64,000 nucleotides of DNA from Merluccius polli (lineage: Eukaryota > Chordata > Actinopteri > Gadiformes > Merlucciidae): NCBI GenBank assembly GCA_030340625.1, contig JAOPHQ010000621.1, forward strand, positions 1 through 64,000, written 5' to 3'. A program made the translations under genes and the position numbers. Numbering within the stretch: position 1 is the stretch's first letter; each line of letters begins with the position of its first letter. The notes below the pieces were generated by a model. It did not search any database and was not told where the DNA came from. It worked only from the letters and a program-made list of their open reading frames with translations. Below, piece after piece: positions 1 to 29,415 of the stretch.

Positions 1-222
1 ATCCAAGCTTAGTGGCCAATAAAGTGGCCACTAAAGAGGGGCGCTGCAAGCCCTTATGCATAATAATAAAAATCATAACATTAATAATACTAATAATAAT
101 CATACTAATAATATGCATTCTAAAGCACTTAGGCCTAATATGGTTTGCCACACTTGCCATGTATTGTTGCCTACGCAGAATACTTGATGAGGCCACACTC
201 ACACACACCCACCCTTACTTAC
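1..222. other. Cadherin intron, partial
   Basis: This is the start of the intron after the transmembrane exon, running off the window edge. It is AT-rich with AAT-type trinucleotide repeats around 62-110. I see no coding sequence. Confidence 0.7.
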
Positions 223-17432
<17,210 letters not shown>

Positions 17433-18480
17433 GTTTCTTGTAGTTTTGGTTCACGTGGAATGGAAGACGTCTATGTCAAACATAATCCTTGGTGTTTTCT
17501 AGTGGGATGACGATAGGATCTGTAGACGGAAGAGACAGAGAGAGGAATAAATATTTGGAACAATCACTGGGAAAAGCATGACAGCAGGGAACTGATTTGC
17601 CAGTGTGCATTTCACTACACAATATTTTAGATCTTAATCTTAATGTCAACCAGGTTGCAGTATAACAAATTCACATTCACACTTCCCTGTGAATATAACA
17701 CAGCCTCAGACCTCTACATAATGTATTTGATGCACAGTTGATACTTTCACATAACTCCATAGCTCCCTCTTAGACAGTTGTATTTGAGACATCCCTAAAT
17801 AGGACCTGCTACTGACACAAACAAACAAGTGCAAGCTCTAACAGTAGCAGTGGCATACCATATATCATGACAATATGAATGAAAGTAGCAAGGTCAGAGA
17901 ACTACGGGAAAGGCCAAGGACACCGCAAAAAACAGTCTTTCATAATAAATACTTTTTTCAAGCCAAAGAATATGAAGAGTATGCCTGAATGTAAATCAAT
18001 GAGTGTATATCAAAATGTAGGTCAAATCGGCCCAATATTTGTCAACCTATTTCAAACTTATCTATCAAAAGTGTGTGTGTGTGTGTGTGTGTCTGTGTGT
18101 GTGCTTACAAACATCCCTAGGCTACTTGTACAAGAAGCACGACCAAGCCCTGAGTACCAAATGGTTGAGTACATGGATGAGTTCATCATGACCAACAGGA
18201 GACGGACATCCTTGGTTTTGAAGGATAAGTTACCGAAAAAAAAGTTATTGATTTGACTGCACATTTGGTTCTCACTGTGGCACATTTTGAAACTGCCTTT
18301 GTGCACTTAGAAACGGCACAGGATCAATAAGTCGATACACAATCACATCACTGAAGAACACTGAAGAAACACTACACAGCAATTACTTTAGGAAATAGAC
18401 TTTTATCTTTCTACACAGCCCTGTCTGACAATGTCTCTCTTGAACAGGGAAGACAGTCTTCTTGCTCCTGTTTCCCTTTC
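17433..18480. other. 5' flank of the cadherin gene
   Basis: This contains the probable 5' UTR or an upstream intron of the cadherin gene and a short GT repeat at 18070-18100. No promoter motif stands out. Confidence 0.5.
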
Positions 18481-20480
18481 CACCATGGTGCCTTTTCCTG
18501 CACGAGGCGACTGCTGAGGAAGTTGCAGGAGAACATTGAGTGGGCCCGGATGAAGTTTAAGCCGAGTAAGTCCAGGAGCCTGTCGGTAGTCAAAGGGAAG
18601 CTTTCAGACCAGCGCTTTTACATCGGTGAGGAGCCTATACCAACGGTGGCAGAGAAGCCAATCAAGAGCCTCGGGCGTTGGTATGATGCAACCCTCAAGG
18701 ACACAGTCCAGGTGGAACAGCTCCGACAGGATACCATCAGCGGTCTTCAAAGCATCGAGAAGACCATGCTCCCTGGCAGGCTGAAGCTCTGGTGTCTTCA
18801 GTTTGGTCTCCTACCTCGGCTGATGTGGCCTCTAACCATCTATGAGGTGCCGATCTCAAAGGTTGACAAGCTTGAGAGGTTGGTCAGCTCCTTTGCCAGG
18901 AAGTGGCTAGGCGTTCCCAGGTGCCTTAGCAACATTGCACTGTATGGGAAAGGCATCCTGGAGCTTCCTCTGTCCAGCCTCACAGAGGAGTACAAGAGCA
19001 CCAAAGTCAGGCTGCAGATGATGCTGACAGAATCCCGAGACCCCTGTGTAGCTAAAACCGCTCCCACCCTTTCAACCGGGAGGAAGTGGACTCCCAGCTG
19101 CAGCTACACACCAGGCAAAGTCAGCCCTTAAGCACCGGGACATCGTTGGCGCTGTGCAAAGGGGAAGAGGAGGTCTTGGTCTCGGAGAGAGTGAACCATC
19201 CTGGCACAAAGCATCGCCAGCTCAGCGGCGTGGCCTTGTGGTTGAGGAGGTACGCAGAGAAGAGCAGGCTGCACGATGCGCAAAAGCTGTCTCACAAGGA
19301 AAGCAAGGACAATGGATGCGTTGGGAAGATGTGGAGAAGCGAAAGTTCTCCTGGAAGGAGATTTGGGACATGGAAGCTTTTAGAACGAGCTTCATTCTGC
19401 GGGCCACCTACGATGTCCTACCATCTCCACAGAATCTCAACCAGTGGTACGGTGAAGACCCTACATGCCACCTCTGTCCATCTCCAGCCAACTTAAAGCA
19501 CATCCTAGTCGCCTGCAAGACAAGCCTGACACAAGGCCGCTACACCTGGCGGCACAATCAAGTGCTCAAGTGCCTTGCAGCGGCACTGGAGAGTAGACGG
19601 ACGGTCATCAATGCCCTGCCTTCACCTTCCGTCCTGTCTGCATCTTCTGGACAGTTCGTACGAGAAGGGGAGAAGCCACCAAAGACCCGCCAACCAAAAC
19701 CAGAGACCGGACATCTGGGAGCAGCACGAGACTGGAGGCTCCTAGTTGACCTGGAGCAGAGACTCTGCTTCCCAGCGGAGATCGCCCCGACCAATCTCAG
19801 ACCAGATCTCGTGCTGTGGTCCCCTTCGATCCGAAGCGTCTACATCATTGAGCTCACAGTGCCCTGGGAGGATAATGTGGGCGAGGCCTATGAGCGCAAG
19901 AAGCTTCGATACGCAGAGCTGGCAGCGGATGCCGAACAAAGGGGATGGAAGGCCACAGTTCGCCCAGTAGAGGTGGGCTGCAGAGGCTTCGTGGGCAGGT
20001 CAGTTCCCGGTCTTCTCAAGGACATGGGAATCAGAGGCCAGGCCCAACAACAAACCATCAAAGCCCTGTCCAGTGCTTCTGAAAGAGCAAGCCAGTGGCT
20101 CTGGATCAGGAGGAGAGACAACAGCTGGGCTCCGAAATGACACCAAAAACAAACAAGACAACAACAAGAAGGGGGCAAGGAAGAGGGGGGCACACCTGGG
20201 ACGCCAGGTGTTGCTGCTGAACCCTCCTGAGGTGTTGTGGGCCTAGTCAGCGAAACATCCAAGACGGAGGGCGCCCACCTGACGACCCCGATGAAAACCT
20301 TTGCCCCTTCAATCCAACCCTGTGATGACATCCACACCCATGGTTCTCAAAGCATTGCAACTCCTAGTCCCATTCAGGTACTAGGTGTTTCCCCCAGGTA
20401 TGCGGTCAGGCGCAAGTTTGGCTCAGGGAGGAGGACGCCCCTGCCATGCAGAGTCTACGGCACTTATGGGTTATAACATC
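18480..20480 (+). mobile_element. R2/NeSL-type non-LTR retrotransposon, 5'-truncated
   Basis: The fragment begins within the C-terminal part of the reverse transcriptase and runs through the zinc-knuckle and restriction-like endonuclease to a 3' UTR of about 190-340 bases. Elements of this kind insert by target-primed reverse transcription and are usually 5' truncated, as here. The exact 3' end is unclear and I see no target duplication. It is GC-rich compared with its surroundings. It lies between the cadherin and kinase genes and is in the opposite orientation to both. Confidence 0.85.
18486..20140 (+). pseudogene. LINE pol fragment: RT thumb, CCHC knuckle, restriction-like endonuclease
   Basis: The first frame (to about 19113) reads KLQENIEWARMKFKPSKSRS and RWYDATLKDT, typical of the region after the RT catalytic core in R2/NeSL proteins. 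A GG at 19114-19115 shifts the frame by one; homology then continues with AKSALKHRDIVGAV and QRGRGGLGLGES to a TGA at 20138-20140. The second part has the zinc motif C-X2-C-X7-H-X4-C (CHLCPSPANLKHILVAC) and a PD-(D/E)XK-like endonuclease core (RPDLVLWS ... VYIIELTVPWE ... KKLRYAEL). The catalytic YxDD region is missing, so the copy is dead. Confidence 0.87.
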
Positions 20481-20573
20481 ATATCCTGTGTTTTACAATA
20501 CTGTGTTTCATTCATCATTGTGTTATAAGAACTAAAGTTATAAAAGTATAAGCATTTATTTTTTCACAGAGAC

Positions 20574-22559
20574 TTACTGGCTAGTGCTGCTGTGGTCAGC
20601 ATTGCCATGGTGAGCAGTGATGCTGAAGGGGTATTCCAGCACGTCCTGCGGGGTGATGCGCAGCTTGGCATCCAGCTGCAGCATCCCCTTCACCAGGTCA
20701 CCAAAGTTTGTCACCTCATTCGCCTTCTTCACTCCCTTTGTGTCACAGTAGGAAGTAGGATGTGCATGAAACATTGTTTCAAAGTAAAAGAAGAGGTGAG
20801 GTTCTAACCAGGTCTTAATATTGAATATTGATCCCTCACCTGTCGAAGATCATCCTGTGACTTGAAACGGTTGGATTGAGTCCCACCAGTTTCACCATGA
20901 TACTTGTCTGGTGACTACGAAGAAAAGTGTGTTTTAGAGAACTGCTCTTCCCCACAATGCAGTCAGCCAGTGACAGACAGGTGGGAAGGAGCAGTGCTAC
21001 CTTGAGTGTCCAGGAGCTCCCTTTGGTGAAAAACTGTTTTTTTTTTTTTTCCAAAATCCAGCATGTGGTCAGGAAATGGACCCTGGGTCTCAGAAATGAA
21101 CTTCAGCTAAAACACAAGTTCACATTCCACTTGGTTAACAAGACAGAAAATAATTCACAATTTAAAAAATACAAATGCAACTTGTATACTGCTAAAAGTA
21201 TATCGTCTAAGGCCTTAGTTCTTGAATGAGTCATATTTTGGCTGACAGAGAATATGTTTTAATATAGGTCAAAGTAAATTCCTCCTCACTTAGTCCCACT
21301 TCTATTGATGGTTGTCTTTTGCTTTGCAACGGACTGTCATAGGCCAAATGAAACATGCAAATACTAAATTAAAATGGAAATTCTACCACATGGCATGTAA
21401 GTCTTAAACCAACCATTTGGTAAATAGAGCGTCCAGGATACAGGTGGTATCCAGTGAACATCTTAACAGCCACGCATCCCAGAGCCCAGACATCGATGGC
21501 CCCTGTGAACGGGAGGCCTAACAAGAGCTCTGGAGCCCTGGGAAAAGGAGAAACAGGACGATGTTAGTGTCACCATTTCAGCTGTAAAATAAGAGGAGTG
21601 TGTCGGTGTGAGTTACTTACTTGAACCATCGGGTCCCAGCGTTAGATCCTACCTTAACCCGAGATTCAAAGCATGCTAATCCAAAGTCAATGATCTTCAC
21701 CGTGAGAGGTTTGGAGTCATTGACTAGCATGATGTTCCCTGGTTTAAGGTCGGTGTGGATAATCCCCAACGACTGTAGCTGAGCCAAAGCCCCGGCCAAC
21801 TGAAAAGTTATAAATATACATTTCATGAAGGGTTCAACTACATTGACATCGTCATTGTTATTTTCACAAGAGCAACATTGATGTAATAAGAACACAGTTA
21901 GATTTATTTCAAGGAATCATTAACAGTTACAAAATGTCCAAATTACGACCTTTTATGTTCTCAAATGATCAATGTTCTACAAGTAAAAGTGGCATATTCT
22001 GGATCTGGAGGTACCACAGACCTGTCTCAGAACAGAGTAGATGTCACCCATGGTTAAACCTTGCTGTCCTCATCTTCTCAAGAAATCGCAGAGACTCATG
22101 TGCAGGAGCTCAAACTCCAGGCAGTAGTTGCCTCCATGTATGAACCAACCATTCCATCTCACAATGGCACAGCTGTCCAGTCTCCTGATCTTGGCTAAAA
22201 TGCAAATCTGAGAACATACGGCGAAGACATGTGTTGACTTAAAAGACATAAAACCACCTGCATGTTTTTTTCACCGTATTTTCTGTGCATAGATCATCAT
22301 TCATTCATATAAACATGAAAAAAACAACTGTATTTGGAGATAACTGTAATATTTCACTTTTCTAAGCTTTACCTCTCGTATAGCATTATGAATCAGGTGC
22401 GAATCATAACGATTCTTCGTTATTTTAACAGCCAGCAATGAATTGGTGGCTGTTAAAATGCATTTGGTGACCTTCCCAAAACTGCCCTCGCCCATGAGGG
22501 ATTCAACCAAGTAGTGGACTCAGTTCCATACAGCAGCTCTCCACTCTGGATATCCAGTT
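20574..22559 (-). pseudogene. HIPK-like protein kinase, seven exons, probably decayed
   Basis: Exons: 22373-22559, 22022-22207, 21621-21799, 21414-21537, 21001-21106, 20840-20914 and 20574-20735, with GT-AG junctions in compatible phases. Together they cover one Ser/Thr kinase domain: DIQSGELL, P-loop GEGSFGKV, lysine in LLAVKI, catalytic loop HTDLKPGNIML, DFGLA, APELLLGLPFTGAIDVWALG, TQGPFPDHML and LDAKLRITPQDVLEYPF. The order and motifs match the homeodomain-interacting protein kinase family, in particular the many short HIPK-like genes of fish. Three lesions are seen: a TGA at 22070-22072 where the family has a basic residue (CGA to TGA would fit), one extra A in an A14 run (21037-21050), and a frame change near 22512-22520. 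Splice sites and most residues remain, so decay is recent or some lesions are sequence errors. Confidence 0.85.
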
Positions 22560-23586
22560 CTTGAGAGGGAGAGAGGGAAAATGTACCAGATAAGCATAAA
22601 AAAAACATGTTTTGTCTATCTCTCTCTATCTATCTGTTTGTCTGCATACTGTCTGTCTCCCAGGCTCTCTGCCTGTCTGTCTCTGTCTATTTATTTAGAC
22701 ACCAACTAAGTTTTAAAATGAATCGGCATGTAATCACCATCTCTATAATACTCATCTAGGCCCTTTATATTTGTCTATTTTTTTTTAAAACCATGAATGT
22801 GAACCTTGATTATTTGTTTGAATTATCCTCTGTAATGAGGAGTAAAATGAAGTAACTTACAGTGTTGACAAAAATCGAGCTTTTATTAAAGCCATAGTTT
22901 CATAACATTTGATTATGAATATTACATCTAATGAAACAGTGAGATTGGAATAGATTTATCTCCATCAACATATAATGACCAGGAGCTTTAGCTACGATGG
23001 CCTGGATTAAAGTACGTCAATATGTCATCAATAAAGCAAGGTTGTGTTCAACCAACCGACCTCTTCAAAAGGTGTTGTGCTAACTACCACATGAAAAGTA
23101 GACTCAAATTAAAGTTATTACCTTCCTATTTGAAGTGTTTGATTATTACAATTACATTACAAACTGTTATTACTAAAACAACACCAACATGAAAAATGAC
23201 CAGATAGAAATGAGCCAAATGTTTGATATCAAAATGATGAAACAGCGCCCTCTAGTTGTGCTGTAAAAACCAAGCCGTGAGACAACCAAGCCGGTAGAAT
23301 AGGATGTAAAATATAAGCACATAAACATGTTGTCTATCTATCTGTATGTCTGCATGCTGTCTGTCTCCCAGGCTCTCTGCCTGCCTGTCTCTGTCTACTT
23401 ATTTCTGCATAACATATCAACCACGCATGTCGCCTGCTGTCTCTGACCAACTTTAAGACCGTAAATGACAGTAGACAGGATAAACCCTGGCTCGATGCTC
23501 TCAGGTCACCTGAACTGTGCAGAGGTCAAAGCTCAAATGGCCCTAACCCTCCTCACACGTAGCGTCACCGGGCCGCAGGGCCGCTG

Positions 23587-23704
23587 TGACGTCAGCGTTT
23601 GGAAAAGACGCGTTAGTTCTTAATATCACGGTGACGTCATCGTTATCACTGTGACGTCATCGTTTGGAAAATACGCTTTTGTTGTTAATATCAGTGTGAC
23701 GTGG
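23587..23704. promoter_or_regulatory. Cluster of three CRE palindromes
   Basis: TGACGTCA, the binding site of CREB/ATF factors, occurs perfectly at 23587-23594, 23632-23639 and 23652-23659, with a half site TGACGTGG at 23697-23704. The surrounding GTGACGTCAGCGTTTGGAAA and GTGACGTCATCGTTTGGAAA modules are duplicated. It lies about 1.0 kb upstream of the kinase 5' exon. A promoter or enhancer role is inference. Confidence 0.45.
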
Positions 23705-23809
23705 GAAACCCGAGTTCGGCTCCTTTTCAAATTATGTTTAGGTTTACATCATTTAGTTACATACATTGAAAGGGTAACCTTAATAAATTGCTAATTTGAT
23801 CTGCTACAT

Positions 23810-24441
23810 GGTTAAGTTTAGGTATTAGGTTAGAGATGGTTATGTTTAGGTATTAGGTTATGGCTAAATTTAGGAATTAGGTTAGAAATGGTTAAGTTAA
23901 TGTATTGACAGGGTTCTGGGACAGGGACTCAAAATGCACGACTCAACACTCAGTGGTGCGTTCAGGAAAACTCAAATTTAATGCTCGAGGGCAAGGCAAC
24001 AACAGGACGAAAACAAAAACTCAACTAGAACTGCAGGCTTAACAAAGAACTCACACTGTGAGTGTGTTCCTGTCGTGACCCCTGTGAGTCTCACAGGGGT
24101 CACGACAGGAACACACGGCAAGACGTACACGACGAACTGACAAAGACAGACACAAAGCACAGGACTTAAATACTCAAGGGGAGGGGGAGACAAGACACAG
24201 GTGGAAACAATCAGGGTGGGCTGCTGCCAATCAGCACACAGGAGAACATGAGGGCAGGAAGTCAAGACACCTGAAACGAGAGGAAAAGGTAAGTCTTACA
24301 AAATAAAACAAAATAAGAGACCTTAACCAGGACGAGTCACTACAGGTACTAGGTTAGAGATGGTTAAGTTCAGGTATTAGGTTAGAGATGACTAAGTTTA
24401 GGAATTAGGTTAGAAATGGTTAAGTTTAGGTATTAGGTTAC
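23810..24441. repeat. GGTTAAGTTTAGGTATTA tandem repeat split by an insertion
   Basis: Copies of GGTTAAGTTTAGGTATTA with TTAGAGAT spacers lie at 23810-23900 and again at 24346-24441. Between them are about 440 bases of unrelated sequence with a perfect hairpin (24062-24116). Confidence 0.8.
24062..24116. repeat. Perfect 26-bp hairpin with 3-base loop
   Basis: GTGTGTTCCTGTCGTGACCC and the next six bases pair exactly with 24091-24116 across the loop GTC. It lies inside the insertion that splits the tandem repeat. Confidence 0.92.
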
Positions 24442-24930
24442 AACAAATATCGTGAACAGTTTGAATCTGCTATAATATTAAACCAATTGGATGGTATATT
24501 TTCTTTAAAAGAAGAATAAACAGCTGTTCCCTGCATGACATCTGGATGCCAGCGTCTGCCTACATTTAAGTATTATGAACTCTCAGCTATTTTCCCTCTA
24601 CTGACATGTTTCACCTTGTTAAGTCAGATAAGCATATTAGAGGTAACAAAATGCCCAATAAATACATAAATACAATACATTGTTATTGTAATGAAACACA
24701 CTTTTAGAATCAGCCACATGATGGTGATGTTGCCTTACGATATAAATCCACATTTTCAAAGACATAAATGTACAATACTTATCATACAATATCATCACTT
24801 AGCACTGATCAACCCCATACAACTGGTGAGGTCCAGGTCTCCCCCGGAGCCCCGGACCATGTTGTCTCTGCACCCATCCTAACCTTTGACGCCTCACTGT
24901 TCTCACTGCTCAAGTTCATTTATGTCCCCC

Positions 24931-24934
<4 letters not shown>

Positions 24935-24975
<41 letters not shown>

Positions 24976-25094
24976 GTGTGTGTGTGCGTGAGTGAATGTA
25001 TGTGCCTGTGTGTGTGTATGTGTGTGCACATATGTGTGTGCAAGTGAGTGTGTGCATGTGTGTGTGTGAGTGCATGTGTGTGTGAGTGCATGTG

Positions 25095-25131
<37 letters not shown>

Positions 25132-25280
25132 ACGTGCGTTTGTGTGTGCGTTTGTGTGTGTGTGTGTGCATGCGTGCGTTTAGTGTATGTACATGTTGTG
25201 CATATTTGATATGCAAGTGTATTTGTGGTGTGTGTATTTGTGGTGTGTGTGTGTGTGCATGTGTGTGTGCCTCAGTGAAC
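24935..25280. repeat. TG-rich microsatellite cluster
   Basis: TG runs with TGCA and GTGCG interruptions over about 350 bases. Open frames here are repeat translations. Confidence 0.95.
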
Positions 25281-27889
25281 AGCTCTCTCTAAACAGAGTG
25301 TCTCAGCACAGCAGAGACCCTACAGCTGCCCCCCCCCACCACCACCACCCAGCTGGCCAGAGAAGATGGCCTCTTATTCTGACATAGCACAACAATGTCA
25401 ATGTGCTGTTTCGGCATTACAGACATACTATATATTTCTATGTTTTACATGTTTTATATTTAAATATTTGGATATATTAATATATTTTAGTATATTAATG
25501 TGTATATATATTTTTTATTTTTTATTTTTTTGTCTTGAGGAGCCAGATGTGACTGAACTTCAGAAATGACGACCGTTTGTAACTCTTTTACTGTACACAA
25601 ATACTGTTGACAATGATGATGACGATTATTGTTGTCGACATTTTGACCTCAGTGGCCTAGTAGCATACGGTAAGAGCTGTTTATTGGCAGGCTCCTCATA
25701 AAAAATGCACAACGTTGAAGGCAAAATCCACGAGGCTCCGCTGTCAACCTTGACCCTTTGAAGCAGAAGAAGTAATGGTAACCCGTGGCAACACAATAAC
25801 CTTTCCCTGGCATTTTGGGTGCTGATGCCAATGGGATTCGACCTCATATTGGCACTGTGACCGTCACTGTCCTCCACCTAAGGGCACATTAGTATTTCTA
25901 CGAGTTGAAATGTATCTATCTGTATGTAGTCTCTCGCTCTTGTTTTAAAGGAACCTGCAGGGGACAGTTTATGGTCATATGTTTGTGTCCCTTCAGTAGA
26001 ATTAAAGTGTCCCTGGGAACGCTGGAAGGATGTTGATGGGGGGGGGGGGGGGCGAGTGATGTTGTTAAAAATGAATCGCATGGAGAGGCGGATTATGTGC
26101 TTAAAGAATTCATCAGTTGGCAGACACATCTCCCCTGAGCAAAAGTTCACTGGCATCATTTCTTCTTTGAATTGTGGCCAATAGTCAAATCGATACAAAG
26201 CGCTGTTGCTTAATCTGTGTGTATATTGCTTATATTATTCTGGAAAATATACATACGTTTATATTTGATTGGCATTTCTAATGTTAAACCCCAAACATTT
26301 GTGGTTTGAGCATTAACACATTAAATCCAATGCAAATGAATTGTGGATTGTAATGTTACAAGGTCTCTGTATAATTGGTTATAGAGTCTGGCCTGCCCTT
26401 CTGTATATACTGTATAACGCTGCTATATATACATCTGATTGCAGGCAAAAACCTCTCATTTGTATAAGATCTGTCGTTTGCTGCTGAAGTAAAGATGGCT
26501 GAGGGCTACTGCTGGTGCTGGTGGTGGTGGTGGTGATGGGTGGGGGGGTGAGGGAGGTCTTTGAAGTCACGTGCTTGTGTCTGAGGAGTGCAGCAACCAG
26601 TCAACCTCTAAAACCTGCCTTGCTTTTCTGCATGAATATAAATATAGTCAAGGCAGAAGTAAAGAGGAGCTTTTTTAAATGAATGCATTCCCCATGAAAG
26701 CAATTAAATAACTCAAGAGTAAGAAATATAATGAATTGCATGCCCTTACTTTTCACTATTTAGTCATTTAGCAGATTGATTTTCATCCAAAGTGACTTTA
26801 TTTGAACCTTTATTTTTCTAAAAATTCAGGGGTTAGGCATCTTGCTCAGGGATGCCTAGAGCTAGACTGTTGACAGTCTAAAAATAAGTACCAAAATCAT
26901 GTCATTTGTATTGGAGTGGCGATAAGAATTTAAAATTGCAAGAGGCTTACAGATTGTTGCACATATACGTGTAGGGCACAACATCTCCATAATGTGTTCT
27001 GACTGGTTGACATTACAGACTGAGATTACACCTGAATATTGTTGAGGTTATTCGAAGCCTTAAGTTGTGAATGATCTTTGGAGACCTTAAAAAGGCGAGA
27101 ATAATTAGAATATATGCTAAATCAATGTGCACTGTATACAAATGCTGTAGGCAAAGAAACTAATGATGTGTAAAAAACCTTTTTTTTACTCTAACCCTCT
27201 TTGTCAAGTTTCAAGTCATGAATGGCAATGAAATGCTTAAAATTCCAGGTATTTCATTGATTCAGTTCTCATCATCCATTTCCCTGTGGAATTAAAACAG
27301 GACAGTGACAGTCCAATGTTATGGATGCACTGAAAGAAAATATGTAATACATTTATGGTTGATTTGCCATTATGTTTCTCATCACTGCTCCCTATGAATC
27401 ACACTGGCCTGTTTCTGACGTATGCCATTTCCTGAATCTGGATGCGTCTCAGCCTGTGTCCCAGAGAGTCAAGTGTGGGGTCAAGAGTTTCTACACAAAA
27501 TAAAACGTCACTAACCTCTTCCTGCTAATCTCCTTGATCATGTTTGTTTCATCTGTTTGCCCGTGTGTGCATGTACGTGTGCCACAACAACACACGCCGT
27601 AAGGAGCAAATATCGACCCACTGACAAAAGTGGGCAGAGAGGTGTTTGCTTTTAAGTGTGGTGTTGGAGCGAGGGGAGCATGTACTTCTATAGGGAGGGA
27701 CTCGATGAGGTCCCATTGCTTTTGACTTGCTGAACTTGCAGATCACAATGGGGGTTGGACAAGTTGGCAATCAATGGTGGACAGCAATCAGGATGACTGC
27801 TTCTGCCCTCATGGCCAATGCTAGTGGGACACAGACGGCTGGCCAGACGCTGCTTTAGATGGCAGGGAGTGAGTGTATAATGTGGCAAA

Positions 27890-27892
<3 letters not shown>

Positions 27893-27928
<36 letters not shown>

Positions 27929-28110
27929 ATGCATTCATTGTGTGTGTGTGTGTGTGTGTGTGTGCATGCATTCATGGTGTGTGCATGCATTTAGTGTGTA
28001 TGTCTGTGTGTGTGTGTGTGTGTGTGCATGCATTCATTGTGTATGCGTGCATTCATTATGTGTGTGTGTATGTGCGCATGCATTAAGTGTGTGTGTGTGT
28101 GTGTGTGTGT
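27893..28110. repeat. TG microsatellite with repeated GCATGCATTCAT units
   Basis: Several TG blocks are separated by GCATGCATTCAT-like units that recur five or more times, giving a compound repeat. Confidence 0.93.
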
Positions 28111-28766
28111 TAAGGAGGGGCACAACCATGTCCAGGGCAGCCCAGCTGGGGGGCTGGAGGATCTGTGAACAGCCTCATTATGTGCTGTCAGACACGTCTC
28201 TTGGTGGGGCCCCTGGAGAAAGATGGCACGCAGGGCCCCTGCCTTCAACATGACATCAATATTACAGTAGGGCTGGCCGCTGTATAGATAGAGTATAACA
28301 GGTGTACTGAAACTGAAAAGTGAATAATATAATCGCCACTTTCAACATATTCACCACTGTTACTTGTGTTTACATATTTATCATATTCATCACTTGGTAT
28401 TTGGAAATCGATCTTTAAAAATGCAAATCGGTGCTCTATGTTCTTGGCAGATAAATCAATAACCGTGAACCATTAGGTGACCTTTTGCAGTTTAGATTAA
28501 ATCAAGGCTGTCAATATTAATTGTAGCTCTTTTCGAAACAAGAACTAATGGGGGTTCGTTAGAGGACAAACATAAATACCCTAAATGTATAAATCTATAT
28601 ATACTAAATACTAAATACAGAAAGACAAACGTTATGTAACATCAGAAGTGACAAAAGCAATGCTAAATTATGTTTATCAGTGTGTTTGTGGCTGTTTTGT
28701 TATGTTATGTTGTTATTATGATTCATTATATAAAAGTACAAGCAACAAGCAACACTGGTCAAAAAA

Positions 28767-28952
28767 CAATAATATGAATATCAAGTATCGAGTATAATGT
28801 CAGTATGAATATCAAGTATTGATAAAAGTTCAATAATATGAATATCAAGTATCGAGTATAATGTCAGTATGAATATCAGGTATTGTAAAAGTTCAATAAT
28901 ATGAATATCAAGTATAATGTCAATATGAATATCAAGTATTGTAAAAGTTCAA
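28767..28952. repeat. Tandem repeat of about 62 bp, three units
   Basis: AATAATATGAATATCAAGTA, followed by TCGAGTATAATGTCAGTATG and a short tail, is repeated about three times with small deletions. Confidence 0.85.
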
Positions 28953-29184
28953 TAGCGCGTCCTCGAAATAATGAAACGGAACAATTGCTCCACACACTTC
29001 TGCCTGAGAGTCTTCAAAAGCACATTTCATAGAAGAGCAGCTTGCGCTCATCATTTCTAAATTCTAACGAAATCATTTCATGTGAAATGATCCGATGATC
29101 AATTCAGTCTTCAGGCACATAATCATGTGGCACTTAACCAGGACAAAAATGTCAAAAGGTTGTTTGGTGAGACAATATTTACCT

Positions 29185-29310
29185 CTGAAATGTAGTGGAG
29201 TAGAAGTATAAGGTAGCAGAAAATATAAATACTCAAGTAAAGTACAAACACCTCAGATTTGTACTTAAGTACAGTACTTAAGACTGAATCTACTTGAGTA
29301 ATGTACCACT
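29185..29310. mobile_element. Fish interspersed repeat with TACTTAAGTACAG core
   Basis: The sequence ATACTCAAGTAAAGTACAAA ... TTTGTACTTAAGTACAGTAC is a motif that recurs across fish genomes as a short repeat. Both halves are partly inverse to each other. No coding sequence. Confidence 0.55.
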
Positions 29311-29362
29311 GGAAGTTTCATATCAACTGTGGCGCCACCATGGTTAATAAATAGCTCCCCCC

Positions 29363-29415
<53 letters not shown>

